DNA from: Bacillota bacterium
Lineage (GTDB): Bacteria; Bacillota; Clostridia; Oscillospirales; Oscillospiraceae
DNA: 63,120 nucleotides
Reading direction: 5' to 3'
NCBI GenBank assembly: GCA_030535235.1
Contig: JAUNCL010000013.1
Coordinates: forward strand, 2,370-65,489
This document shows, piece by piece, positions 50,923 through 59,825 of the stretch. Every line of letters begins with the position of its first letter. The first letter of the stretch is position 1. Made by a program: the position numbers and the translations under genes. Under the pieces are notes generated by a model that saw nothing but the letters and a program-made list of their open reading frames with translations, made no database searches and had not been told where the DNA came from.

Positions 50923-52806
50923 TCAGCCTTCTTCGGCTTCAATTGCGGTGGAGAGTTCCTCCCACTTCTCCATGAGTGCGTCGTACTCCTGGGTATAGGC
51001 CGCCTCCTGCTCCATGAGTTCCTGGAGCTTTTGATAGTCGGCGCCGGCGGTCTCCTTCTCCCCGTTCAGCTCCTCCATGAGCTGGTCCAGCTTCTCCATG
51101 CGCTTTTCCGCCGCCGCCAGTTCCTTTTTCAGCTGCTTGGTGCCGCCGGGGCGCTTGGGTTTCTCCTTTTTGACCTTCTCCTCCTTCTTGGGGGGTGGGG
51201 TCAAGGTCTTCATCCGCTCCCGCATGGCCTGATAGGCGGCGTAGTCCCCCTTGAAATCGGTGATTTTCCCGTTTTCCAGGGTCCAGATCCGGGTGGCAAA
51301 CCGGTCGATGAAGTACCGGTCGTGGGAGACGAAGAGCAGGGTTCCCTCGTAGTCCTCCACAGCCTCCTCGATCCACTCCCGGGACTCCAGATCCAGGTGG
51401 TTCGTCGGCTCATCCAGGATGAGAAAGTTCACCTTCTCATCCATGAGCATACACAGCCGCAGGCGGCTCTGCTCGCCGCCGGAGAGGACGGACACGGGCT
51501 TGAACACATCTTCCCCCCGGAAGAGGAAGCCGCCCAGCCGGTCCCGGGCCTGCTGGGGGGTGCAGTTGGCCTCGTAGATCATGGTCTCGAAGAGGGTGCG
51601 CTCCGGGTCCTCGAACCGGACCTGCTGGGGCAGGTAGCCGGTTTTTACCGTAATGCCCTGCTTCACCGTGCCGCCGTCCTGGGGCTCCTCCCCCAGGATG
51701 ATCTTCAGCAGGGTGGATTTTCCGGTGCCGTTGTCCCCCAGCAGGGCGATGCGGTCTCCGTCCTCCACCCGGAGGGTCACATCGTCAAAGAGCTTTTGCT
51801 GACCAAAGGACTTGTCCAGGCCCTTGATCTCCAAAAGGTCGTCGGCGTGGAACTCCGCCTGACCGAACCTGGAGTGCATCTTCTTTCGCACGGTGGGCCG
51901 GGCGGCGCCGGACATCCGGGCCATGCGCTTCTCGATGGAGAAGGCCCGCTTGTGGAGCAGCTCGGTGTTGTGCTCGTGCATGGAGCGGACGGTGTCCGCC
52001 AGCCGCTTCAGCTCAGCCTGCTCCTTCTGATACTGGCGGAGCTGCTCTAAATATCGTTTCTCCTTCTCCACAGCGTAGAAGGAGTAGTTGCCGGAGTAGA
52101 ACTCCGCCTTACCGTCCTTCAGCTCCACCACCCGGGAGATGGTCTTGTCCAAAAAGTACCGGTCGTGGGAGATGACCAGGACGGTCCCCTTATAGGTCTT
52201 GATGTATTCCTCCAGCCACACTGTGGCGTTCAGGTCCAGGTGGTTGGTGGGCTCGTCCAGCAGGAGGATCTCGGTGTCCACCAGGATGAGACGGGCCAGG
52301 TTGATGCGGGTCTTCTCGCCGCCGGACAGGTCGGCAAACTGCTTGGCCCGGAAGGCCCTCTCGATGCCCAGGCCGGAGCAGACCTTTTCCAGCCGGGTCT
52401 CGATCTCATAGCCGCCCCCGGTCTCAAAGGCCACCTGGAGCCGGTCGTACCGGGCCATCAGCTCCTTGTCCCCGCTGGCCAGGATATCGGAGAGGTTGCG
52501 CAGCTCCTCCTCCATGGCCTTCAGGTGAGCAAAGGCCGTGCGGAGGACGTCCTCCACCGTGAACCCCGGGGGGTACACGGGGATCTGGGAGATGAGCCCC
52601 AGGCGCTTTCCCGGGGCGATGACCACCTCGCCGCCGTCGGCCTCCTCCTGGCCGGTGAGAATCCGGAAGAGGGTGGTCTTGCCTGCGCCGTTGCGGCCCA
52701 GGATGCCCACCCGCTCGCCGGTGTCCACCTGAAAGGACAGACCGTTCAGCACCGGCTCGCCCACCTCGTATTCTTTTACTAAGTCTCGTACCGCAATATC
52801 GATCAT
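50923..52806 (-). CDS. ABC-F family ATPase
   Basis: A 627-residue soluble protein with two ABC domains, no membrane segment, and a C-terminal coiled coil (about 535-627, Lys/Glu-rich). Walker A motifs are GRNGAGKTT (near 36) and GDNGTGKST (near 353); signatures are DLSGGEKTR and VLSGGEQSR. The linker between the domains (about 240-310) has the charged helices of ABC-F factors, which act on the ribosome. Members range from housekeeping translation factors to antibiotic protection proteins; the subgroup cannot be told here. Confidence 0.92.
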   Translation of the reverse strand: MIDIAVRDLVKEYEVGEPVLNGLSFQVDTGERVGILGRNGAGKTTLFRILTGQEEADGGEVVIAPGKRLGLISQIPVYPPGFTVEDVLRTAFAHLKAMEEELRNLSDILASGDKELMARYDRLQVAFETGGGYEIETRLEKVCSGLGIERAFRAKQFADLSGGEKTRINLARLILVDTEILLLDEPTNHLDLNATVWLEEYIKTYKGTVLVISHDRYFLDKTISRVVELKDGKAEFYSGNYSFYAVEKEKRYLEQLRQYQKEQAELKRLADTVRSMHEHNTELLHKRAFSIEKRMARMSGAARPTVRKKMHSRFGQAEFHADDLLEIKGLDKSFGQQKLFDDVTLRVEDGDRIALLGDNGTGKSTLLKIILGEEPQDGGTVKQGITVKTGYLPQQVRFEDPERTLFETMIYEANCTPQQARDRLGGFLFRGEDVFKPVSVLSGGEQSRLRLCMLMDEKVNFLILDEPTNHLDLESREWIEEAVEDYEGTLLFVSHDRYFIDRFATRIWTLENGKITDFKGDYAAYQAMRERMKTLTPPPKKEEKVKKEKPKRPGGTKQLKKELAAAEKRMEKLDQLMEELNGEKETAGADYQKLQELMEQEAAYTQEYDALMEKWEELSTAIEAEEG

Positions 52807-52941
52807 GAATGACTTCCTCTATGTGTATGCCAAACTTTTCCCGGTTTGGGAGTGGTATTGGCCCATAAATTATGGTATGATATCTGCATGATTCTGCGCA
52901 AAGCGCTGTGAAAGAACTAAGAAAACAGGAGGCTTACCCCT

Positions 52942-54006
52942 ATGATCGCACTGCAATGGCAGGGCCAGGTCCTGTCCCTTCTGGACCAGTCCAAGTATCC
53001 CCAGGAGGAGTCCTGGATCACCTGCACCGATGTAAAAGCCGTGGCGGAGGCCCTCTCCTCCGGCGCCGTCATCGAAGAGAAGATCGCCGCTGTGGCCGGC
53101 GTTTACGGCTACTGTCTGGCCGCCCTGGAGCACCAGGACCTCCAGAAAACCCCCGCCTTCGACGAGAAACTGGCCGAGGCCAAGGCTCTGCTCCTGGCCA
53201 GCCGGAACAACAGCCGGGACATGATGTCCGCCATGAAGTTTATGGAGAATCCCCCCGAGGCCTATACCAAAAACGTGGACCGTCTGACCACTCTTCTGGC
53301 CACCGCCGTCACCTTCGACCGGGGACAGGTGGTCGCCGACCGGAACATCTGCCGCAACGGCACCGACCTCATGGGCGAGGGCACCCGGGTGCTCATCCGC
53401 ACCGACCGGGGGGCCTTCCACTCCGCCTCTCCCTGTGGTGCCCTGGGCATCGCCCGCCGGGGCGTCAAGCGGGAGGTCCTGGAGCAGGTGACCCTGTGCG
53501 AGGGCCGGCCCGCTCTCCTCGGCGGCACGCTGCTGGCCCAGGAGCTGAGCAAGGACAACGTCCCCTGCACCGTGATCCCCGACCACGCCGCCGCCACCTT
53601 CCTGGCCCGTCAGGGGGCCCATCTGGTTCTCACCGATGGCATCCTGGCCGCCAAGAACGGCGACCTGAAGGCTCCTGTGGGCACCTATGAGCTGGCCATC
53701 GCCTGCTACTTCCACTCCATCCCCTTCTATGCCGTCCTCAACGCCGACGACGTGGACCTGACCATGGAGAGCGGCGCGGGCCACGGCATGGACGAAGGCG
53801 ACCCCAAATCCGTCACCGACGGTCTGGACTGCGGCCAGGCCCAGGGCTGGACCCCCGCCTACGACGTGATCCCCGCCTTCCTCATCACCGGCTTCATCAC
53901 CGACCGGGGCATTGTCTGCGCCCCCTACGAGGAGACCCTGGAGGAGACCGTCAAGTTCGCCCCCAAGAAGATGATCGTGGATTTCAGCAATCTCAGCAAT
54001 TCCTGA
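52942..54006 (+). CDS. MtnA/eIF2B-alpha-like protein without catalytic cysteine
   Basis: A 354-residue protein of the methylthioribose-1-phosphate isomerase/eIF2B family. The C-terminal half follows the MtnA layout: RPALLGGTLLAQEL near 191, VIPDHAAATFLARQGAHLVLTDG near 212 and AAKNGDLKAPVGTYELA near 237. Where MtnA has the catalytic THCNTG, this protein reads RTDRGAFHSASPCG, so the Cys at that place is absent (a Cys four residues from the end of the segment is not in the usual position). No methionine-salvage genes are near. It may have a different sugar-phosphate substrate or a non-catalytic role. Confidence 0.8.
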   Translation: MIALQWQGQVLSLLDQSKYPQEESWITCTDVKAVAEALSSGAVIEEKIAAVAGVYGYCLAALEHQDLQKTPAFDEKLAEAKALLLASRNNSRDMMSAMKFMENPPEAYTKNVDRLTTLLATAVTFDRGQVVADRNICRNGTDLMGEGTRVLIRTDRGAFHSASPCGALGIARRGVKREVLEQVTLCEGRPALLGGTLLAQELSKDNVPCTVIPDHAAATFLARQGAHLVLTDGILAAKNGDLKAPVGTYELAIACYFHSIPFYAVLNADDVDLTMESGAGHGMDEGDPKSVTDGLDCGQAQGWTPAYDVIPAFLITGFITDRGIVCAPYEETLEETVKFAPKKMIVDFSNLSNS

Positions 54007-54020
54007 TTGTTCCTGTTTTT

Positions 54021-54055
54021 GGAACGGACCCGCCTGCGGGTCCGTTCCTTTTTAT
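54021..54055 (+). terminator. Terminator after the MtnA-like gene
   Basis: GGAACGGACCCGC (54021-54033) and GCGGGTCCGTTCC (54036-54048) pair perfectly, ending in TTTTTATT. Confidence 0.9.
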
Positions 54056-54057
54056 TC

Positions 54058-55446
54058 TCATTGATCGGCCAGTTCCTTGACCCGGTCCACCAGTTCCTCA
54101 AAGGCCATGCCCCGGGAGGCCTTGAGCAGGACCACCGCCCCGGGCTTCACCAGGCCGGGCAGGAAGGACTTGGCCTCGGCCTTATCTCTGACGTAGATCA
54201 CGTTGGGGATCTTAGACTGGCGGGCGGCGTCGTAAATGTTCCAGGCCAGCTCCCCCACCGCCAGAACGGCGTCGATGTTTTCCAGGGACCCGGCGAACTC
54301 CCCTACACTCCGGTGGAGCTCCGGACCCAGGACGCCCAGCTCGAACATGTCGCCCAGGATGGCCACCCGGCTCTCACCGCCGCTCTGGGACAGGACCTCC
54401 AATCCCGCCCGCATGGACTGGGGATTGGCGTTGTAGGCGTCGTCCAGAATGGTGACCTCCCCCCGGCGCACCACGTTCATGCGCATCTTGGTGGGAATGA
54501 AGGCCTCGATGCCCGCCTTCATCTCCTCCCCGGTGAGGCCGAACCGCTCGCCAATGGCGCAGGCCATGAGGACGGGGTAAATCATGTGACTGCCCAGGGC
54601 GGGGATGGTCACGTCAAACCGGGTCTTGGGCGTCTGCACCGTGCACTGCATCCCCCTGGCCCCCAGTTGGACCATATTGCTGGCCCCATAGGGGGGATTC
54701 CCCTGGGCGCCGCAGTAGACCACCGGGGGCGTCACGGTTCCCTCCACGGTACGCAGCAGGGCGTCATCCCCGGAGAGCACCCCCAGGCCGTCGGCGGTCA
54801 TGTAATGAAAAATCTCCGTCTTGGCCTTGAGGATGTTTTCCCGGCTGCCCAGGTTCTCAATGTGGGCGTCGCCGATGTTGGTGATGACCGCCACGTCGGG
54901 GGCCACAATTTGGGTGAGGTAGTCGATCTCCCCCAGGGCGCTCATCCCCATCTCCAGGACGCAGATCTCATCCTGAGGGGACAGGCGGAAGAGGGTCAGA
55001 GGCAGGCCCAGCTCGTTGTTGTAGTTGCCCTCCGTCTTCAGCACCCGGTACTTGACGCCCAGCACCGAGGCGATCATGTCCTTGGTGGTGGTTTTTCCCA
55101 CACTGCCCGTAATGCCAATGACGGGAATGGGGAACTTTTCCTTATAAGCCCTGGCCACCTGGCCAATGGCCTCCAGGGTGCTGGGCACCTTGATGTAGAA
55201 CTTGCCGGGGATGGGGGAGGCCGGCTCCTCCTCGGTAAGACAGCCCGCCGCCCCGCCGTTCAGGGCGTTGGGGATGTAGCGGTGGCCGTCGGTCTGCTCC
55301 CCCCGCAGGGCCACAAACAGGGCGTCGTCGCCCACCTTGCGGCTGTCGGTCTCCACGGCGGTGACCGCCGTGTCCAGGTCCACCTGGTCTCCTATGAGGG
55401 TCCCGCCGGTGGCGGCGAGGAGTTCTCGAACACGCATGGGTTCCAT
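54058..55446 (-). CDS. murF: MurF, UDP-MurNAc-tripeptide D-Ala-D-Ala ligase
   Basis: A 462-residue Mur ligase that adds D-Ala-D-Ala to the peptidoglycan precursor. The ATP loop is GITGSVGKTTTKDM near residue 113, followed by EGNYNNELGLPLTL, the MurF-type substrate motif. The central NANPQSMRAGLEVL and C-terminal VLLKASRGMAFEELV are also typical. Lies 11 nt after ddl, so D-Ala-D-Ala synthesis and use are one operon. Confidence 0.96.
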   Translation of the reverse strand: MEPMRVRELLAATGGTLIGDQVDLDTAVTAVETDSRKVGDDALFVALRGEQTDGHRYIPNALNGGAAGCLTEEEPASPIPGKFYIKVPSTLEAIGQVARAYKEKFPIPVIGITGSVGKTTTKDMIASVLGVKYRVLKTEGNYNNELGLPLTLFRLSPQDEICVLEMGMSALGEIDYLTQIVAPDVAVITNIGDAHIENLGSRENILKAKTEIFHYMTADGLGVLSGDDALLRTVEGTVTPPVVYCGAQGNPPYGASNMVQLGARGMQCTVQTPKTRFDVTIPALGSHMIYPVLMACAIGERFGLTGEEMKAGIEAFIPTKMRMNVVRRGEVTILDDAYNANPQSMRAGLEVLSQSGGESRVAILGDMFELGVLGPELHRSVGEFAGSLENIDAVLAVGELAWNIYDAARQSKIPNVIYVRDKAEAKSFLPGLVKPGAVVLLKASRGMAFEELVDRVKELADQ

Positions 55447-55457
55447 AGTCTTTCTCC

Positions 55458-56528
55458 TTACGCGGGTTTTCTTTCTCTTTCTTTTTCTCGTGCCGTCAGG
55501 GACTCGTCAATGATCCGCTGGCACAGCGTCTGGTAGTCGATGCCCACCGCGGCGGCCTCCTGAGGGACCAGGCTGGTGGGGGTCATGCCCGGCAGGGTGT
55601 TGATCTCCAGGAACCAGGGGATCCCGGCCTCGTCCACGATGAAGTCCGCCCGGGAGTACACCGACAGGCCCAGGGCCCGGTAAACCGTGAGAGCGGCCTC
55701 CCCCAGCTTCTTCTCCCACTCCGCAGGAATGGGGGAGGGACAGATCTCCTCGGCGGCGCCGGGCTGGTACTTGTTTTCATAGTCGTAGAAACCCGTCTTG
55801 GGGATGATCTCGATGGAGGGCAGGGCGGCATCCCCCAAAACCCCCACCTGGATCTCCCGGCCGGACACATACTGCTCCAGGACGCAGCGACCGCCGAAGT
55901 GCAGGCCCTCCAGGAGGGCGGCGTGAAGCTCCTTCTTGGTGTGGGCGATGGCCACGCCGATGGAGGAGCCGCTGTCCACGGGCTTGATGACGCAGGGGAC
56001 CGGAGTGGTGCTGGTGAGCCGGTCGATGTCCTTCTCCGTGTAGTTTACCCGGCTCCACTTGGGCGTGTCCACCCCCAGGCCGGCGATGAGCCGCTTGGTC
56101 AGGTCCTTATCCATGGCGATGCCCGAGCTGAGGTAGCCCGCCCCGGTGTAGGGGATGCCCAAAAGATCAAAGGTCGCCTGGACCCGGCCATCCTCGCCGC
56201 AGGAGCCGTGGAGCCCCAGAAAGACGATGTCCGACATCTGGCACAGCTCCAGCACCCCCTGGCCGAAGAGGCTCCTGCTCTGCCACTTCCGGGCAGCGGC
56301 AATGGCCTCCAGATCAGGGGCGGTGGGGTCCACCTTCTTCCCCGCCTGGGAGATGGGCTGGTCAAAGTAATCCTCCAGCTTGCCGGTGTAGTCCTCCAGG
56401 CCGAAGTACATATCCACCAGGGCCGCCTGATGGCCCATGGCCCGCAGTGCCTCCGCGATCATGGTGCCGGAGGAGAGAGATACATTTCTCTCCGGGCTGA
56501 GGCCGCCGGCCAACACAACAATTTTCAT
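55458..56528 (-). CDS. ddl: D-alanine-D-alanine ligase
   Basis: A 356-residue ATP-grasp enzyme that makes the D-Ala-D-Ala dipeptide. The start MKIVVLAGGLSPERNVSLSSG is typical; the ATG at 56528 has AAGGAGG upstream. ATP-grasp motifs are PCVIKPVDSGSSIGVAIA near 190, EQYVSGREIQVGVLG near 228 and FLEINTLPGMTPTSLVPQ near 320. The Ser-Tyr/Phe residue that sets D-Ala versus D-Lac specificity is not resolved by eye. Operon with murF. Confidence 0.95.
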   Translation of the reverse strand: MKIVVLAGGLSPERNVSLSSGTMIAEALRAMGHQAALVDMYFGLEDYTGKLEDYFDQPISQAGKKVDPTAPDLEAIAAARKWQSRSLFGQGVLELCQMSDIVFLGLHGSCGEDGRVQATFDLLGIPYTGAGYLSSGIAMDKDLTKRLIAGLGVDTPKWSRVNYTEKDIDRLTSTTPVPCVIKPVDSGSSIGVAIAHTKKELHAALLEGLHFGGRCVLEQYVSGREIQVGVLGDAALPSIEIIPKTGFYDYENKYQPGAAEEICPSPIPAEWEKKLGEAALTVYRALGLSVYSRADFIVDEAGIPWFLEINTLPGMTPTSLVPQEAAAVGIDYQTLCQRIIDESLTAREKERERKPA

Positions 56529-56685
56529 AAGAAAGGCCCTCCTTTCCGGGATCAAAAGCAGTGGGAACGGGGGGACTCTCCCCGCCCAGAACAATTCAAT
56601 GGGTACATTCTTGGAATTATACCATATCTAATGAAAAAACTCAACCAAAACAACGGTCGTCTTGCTTCGACTCATTTTCTCTGAA

Positions 56686-56726
56686 AAAGGAAAAACGCAC
56701 GCACCGGATATCACGGTGCGTGCGTT
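56686..56726 (-). terminator. Terminator after the ferredoxin gene
   Basis: AACGCACGCACC (56694-56705) and GGTGCGTGCGTT (56715-56726) pair perfectly; the minus-strand tail is TTTCCTTTTTC. Confidence 0.85.
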
Positions 56727-56746
56727 CATCTTACCGAACGATTGAA

Positions 56747-56938
56747 TTAGTCAGCGAAGCCCAGAGCCTTGGGATCGGTCTCGCAAGCGTCCTCGCAGCC
56801 GCCGCAGTCGATGCACTCGGAAGTGACGACGCAGACGTCCTTACCATCGACGTTGCCCTCGATGATAGCGCCGGTGGGGCATTCTTCGATGCACTTCTTG
56901 CAGAAGGTGCACAGTTCGGGGTTAATTGCATATGCCAT
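56747..56938 (-). CDS. 2[4Fe-4S] ferredoxin
   Basis: A 63-residue clostridial-type ferredoxin carrying two 4Fe-4S clusters for low-potential electron transfer. Cluster motifs are CTFCKKCIEECP (residues 10-21) and CIDCGGCEDAC (near 42-52); both have CX2CX2C plus a distal Cys. The spacing is that of the short bacterial ferredoxins. It is a single-gene unit with its own promoter and terminator. Confidence 0.95.
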   Translation of the reverse strand: MAYAINPELCTFCKKCIEECPTGAIIEGNVDGKDVCVVTSECIDCGGCEDACETDPKALGFAD

Positions 56939-56978
56939 GGGTACGTACCTCCAATAAAAATTTTTCTTGGCGGCTATA

Positions 56979-57006
56979 ATTGTACCACATCTTTGAAAAA
57001 ATGCAA
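56979..57006 (-). promoter_or_regulatory. Promoter for ferredoxin
   Basis: Minus strand: TTGCAT (57001-57006), 16 nt, TACAAT (56979-56984), about 40 nt before the ATG. Confidence 0.72.
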
Positions 57007-57102
57007 TTCCAATTTCATAGAAAATTTTTGGTTATTTTCATAGTATTCGGGAAAGATTTTTATAGATTTTGCCAATATCCATCAGTGAGTGGAGGTTTCA
57101 AT

Positions 57103-57264
57103 ATGGAAAACCCTGTATCGACCCCCAATATGTTGGGAAGCGCCACCCCCGGTCTGGAGGGTGCCCCCCGCACCCGGAACCATGCAAACCGAATCCAATC
57201 CGTCATTTCCGCCCCAAAGCCGGAAGCCAAAACAGAAGAGGAGGGATCCCCATCAAAGCCGTGA
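57103..57264 (+). CDS. 53-residue protein coupled to clpC
   Basis: A short ORF beginning MENPVSTPNMLGSATPGLEG, with GGAGG 7 nt before the ATG. It is Pro/Ser/Thr-rich, basic in the middle (RTRNHANRIQ) and ends SPSKP; it looks disordered and has no known domain. Its stop codon overlaps the clpC GTG start (GTGA at 57261-57264), a typical coupling signal. It might be an adaptor or regulator for the unfoldase, or only a leader that sets clpC translation. Confidence 0.65.
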   Translation: MENPVSTPNMLGSATPGLEGAPRTRNHANRIQSVISAPKPEAKTEEEGSPSKP

Positions 57265-59672
57265 CCTTTACCCCCAACGCCCGGGCCAGTCTGGCCGCTG
57301 CCGGAGCGGCGGCCCAGCGTCTGGGCCACGATTATGTGGGCAGCGAGCACCTGCTTCTGGGCCTGCTCCAGCAGCCCAAAAGCACCGCCGCCCGGGTCCT
57401 GCGGGCCCAGGGCCTCACCCGCCGGTCGGTCCAGACCCGGCTGGTGGCCGACCTGGGTACCGGCGCTCCCCTGCCCCTTCGCCGTCACCTGACCCCCAGG
57501 CTGGAAAAGATCGTGGAGCTGGCCGTGGGAGAATCCCTCCGCCTACGCTGCGGCCAGGTCAGCAGCCGCCACCTTCTCCTGGGGATGCTCCGCCAGGGGG
57601 ACGGCGGCGGCGTCAAACTCCTGTCAGAGGCCGGCCTCCACCCCAACCGCCTCTACCGGCAGATCGCCGTCTCCATGAGCGGCGGGTCCTACCCCTCCCG
57701 CTCCCGGGGGGATGTGGACTACACGCCCCCCTCCTCCTCCACCAACACCCGGCTCCTGGACCAGCACACCCGGGACATGGTCCAGCTGGCCAGCCGGGGG
57801 AGCTACGACCCGGTCACCGGCCGGGAGGAGGAGATCCGCCGGGTCATCCAGATCCTCATCCGCCGCAGCAAAAACAATCCCCTCCTCCTGGGGGACCCCG
57901 GGGTGGGCAAGACCGCCGTGGCCGAGGGGCTGGCCCAGAAAATGTCCCTGGGTCAGGTCCCCGACCAGCTCCGGCGCAAGCGTCTGCTGGCCCTGGACCT
58001 GCCCTCGGTGGTGGCCGGGACCAAGTACCGGGGGGAGTTCGAGGAGCGGATGAAAAACATCCTGGGGGAGATCCAGCGGGCGGGCAACATCATCCTCTTC
58101 CTGGACGAGCTCCACACGGTCATCGGCGCCGGCAGCGCCGAGGGGGCCATCGACGCCGCCAACATCATCAAGCCCGCCCTGGCCCGGGGAGAATTGCAGC
58201 TCATCGGGGCCACCACCACCGAGGAGTACCGCCGGTTCATCGAGAAGGATGCCGCCCTGGAGCGCCGCTTCCAGCCGGTGCGGGTGGAGGAGCCCAGCGA
58301 GAAGCAGGCCCTGTCCATCCTGAAAACCCTCTCCCCCCGGTACGGGCTCCACCACGGCCTCACCTTCGCCCCCGACGCCATGGAGGCGGCGGTGGCCCTG
58401 TCGGTCCGCTACCTCCCCGACCGGCGGCTGCCCGACAAGGCCATCGACCTGCTGGACGAAGCCGCCTCCCAGGCCCGGCTCCAGGCCCTGGCCCCCCCGG
58501 AATCCCTCCGCCGGCTGGAGAGCCGGGTCCGGAAGGCCGCCCGGGAGCGGGATGACGCCATCGCGGGGCAGGACTACGAAAAGGCCGCCCTCTACCGGGA
58601 CGCCGAGACCAGCTTTCGCCGCCAGCTGGAGGAGGAGAAGGGCCGCTGGCAGGCCGGTCTTACCGACCCGGTGGTCTCCGCCCGGGAGGTGGCCGCCGTG
58701 GTCTCCCAGTGGACGGGTATCCCGGTGGCCGAGCTGTCCCAGCGGGAAAAGGATAAACTCCTGGGCCTGGAGGAGGCCCTCCGCCGCCGGGTCACCGGCC
58801 AGGAGGAGGCAGTGACCGCCGTGGCCCGGGCGGTCCGCCGCAGCCGGGCAGGCCTGAAAGAGCCCGGCCGCCCCACCGGCTCCTTCCTCTTCCTGGGCCC
58901 CACCGGGGTGGGCAAGACCGAGCTGTGCAAGGCCCTGGCCCAGCAGCTCTTCGGAAAGGAGGAGGCCCTGCTCCGCTTCGACATGACCGAGTTCTCCGAA
59001 AAGCACACCGCCAGCCGCCTTACCGGGTCGCCCCCCGGCTATGTGGGCCATGAGGAGGGCGGCCAGCTCACCGAGGCCGTCCGCCGCCACCCCTACTCCG
59101 TCCTCCTCTTCGACGAGCTGGAAAAGGCCCACCCCGATGTGTGGAACCTCTTTCTCCAGATCATGGAGGACGGAGTCCTCACCGACGCCCATGGGAGACC
59201 CACGGATTTCCGCAACACCGTCATCGTCATGACCTCCAACGTAGGGGGACTCTCCGCCGGGACCCCCCTGGGCTTCGGCGGCAGCGACTCCACCGTCAGG
59301 GAGGAAGCCGCCCTCCAGCGGGAGCTCCGCCAGGTCTTCCGGCCGGAATTTCTCAACCGCCTGGACGAGATCATCGTCTTCCACCCCCTGGGAGAGGCAG
59401 AGATGACGGCCATTGCCCAAAAGCTCCTGGGGGAGTTCGCCCGGCGTCTGTCCGCCGCCGGGGTGGGCTTCCAGGCCTCCGAGGCCGCCATTGCCCATCT
59501 GGTCAGAAAGGGGAGCGACCCCCGCTACGGCGCCAGGCCCCTCCGGCGGCTCATCCGGACTCAGGTGGAAAATCCCGCCGCCGAGCTTCTCCTCCGGGAG
59601 GAGGCCGCCCCCGGCTCCACCCTCTATCTGGAAGAACTGAACGGGGGCCTGACCCTGATCCCCCGGGCCTGA
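57261..59672 (+). CDS. clpC: ClpC-type AAA+ unfoldase
   Basis: An 803-residue Clp/Hsp100 ATPase that unfolds proteins for ClpP. The N domain (about 1-140) has two repeats, with [14 protein letters not shown] and [11 protein letters not shown]1 Walker A is [14 protein letters not shown] (near 211); D2 Walker A is [13 protein letters not shown] (near 549). Between them lies a short UVR-type segment ([13 protein letters not shown]), typical of ClpC rather than ClpB. TPLGFGG in D2 may be the ClpP-docking loop. The start is a GTG overlapping the stop of the 53-residue ORF; an ATC codon 9 nt upstream has better spacing to the ribosome site but is not a normal start. ctsR, mcsA and mcsB are not adjacent. 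Confidence 0.9.
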   Translation: MTFTPNARASLAAAGAAAQRLGHDYVGSEHLLLGLLQQPKSTAARVLRAQGLTRRSVQTRLVADLGTGAPLPLRRHLTPRLEKIVELAVGESLRLRCGQVSSRHLLLGMLRQGDGGGVKLLSEAGLHPNRLYRQIAVSMSGGSYPSRSRGDVDYTPPSSSTNTRLLDQHTRDMVQLASRGSYDPVTGREEEIRRVIQILIRRSKNNPLLLGDPGVGKTAVAEGLAQKMSLGQVPDQLRRKRLLALDLPSVVAGTKYRGEFEERMKNILGEIQRAGNIILFLDELHTVIGAGSAEGAIDAANIIKPALARGELQLIGATTTEEYRRFIEKDAALERRFQPVRVEEPSEKQALSILKTLSPRYGLHHGLTFAPDAMEAAVALSVRYLPDRRLPDKAIDLLDEAASQARLQALAPPESLRRLESRVRKAARERDDAIAGQDYEKAALYRDAETSFRRQLEEEKGRWQAGLTDPVVSAREVAAVVSQWTGIPVAELSQREKDKLLGLEEALRRRVTGQEEAVTAVARAVRRSRAGLKEPGRPTGSFLFLGPTGVGKTELCKALAQQLFGKEEALLRFDMTEFSEKHTASRLTGSPPGYVGHEEGGQLTEAVRRHPYSVLLFDELEKAHPDVWNLFLQIMEDGVLTDAHGRPTDFRNTVIVMTSNVGGLSAGTPLGFGGSDSTVREEAALQRELRQVFRPEFLNRLDEIIVFHPLGEAEMTAIAQKLLGEFARRLSAAGVGFQASEAAIAHLVRKGSDPRYGARPLRRLIRTQVENPAAELLLREEAAPGSTLYLEELNGGLTLIPRA

Positions 59673-59740
59673 CCCCCTTCTTTTTGGACATTCCCGCCGC
59701 TTTGACAGCACCGATTTCCACCTCAGCCACAACTTTGCTG

Positions 59741-59769
59741 TTGTCTTTCGACAGACTCTCGGTTATAAT
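59741..59769 (+). promoter_or_regulatory. Promoter for the dehydratase activator
   Basis: TTGTCT (59741-59746), 17 nt, TATAAT (59764-59769), 57 nt before the ATG. Confidence 0.7.
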
Positions 59770-59825
59770 GGGAGTCGTATATCATATTAAATAAATGAAA
59801 AAGACCTTCTCTCTGAGGTGAAACT

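Noticed and set aside
52807-52941. Sigma-A promoter for the MtnA-like gene
   Set aside because: TATGAT near 52880 is a fair -10, but no -35 lies at 16-18 nt spacing.
57624-59732. 702-codon minus-strand frame opposite clpC
   Set aside because: Antisense shadow of the clpC AAA+ domains.
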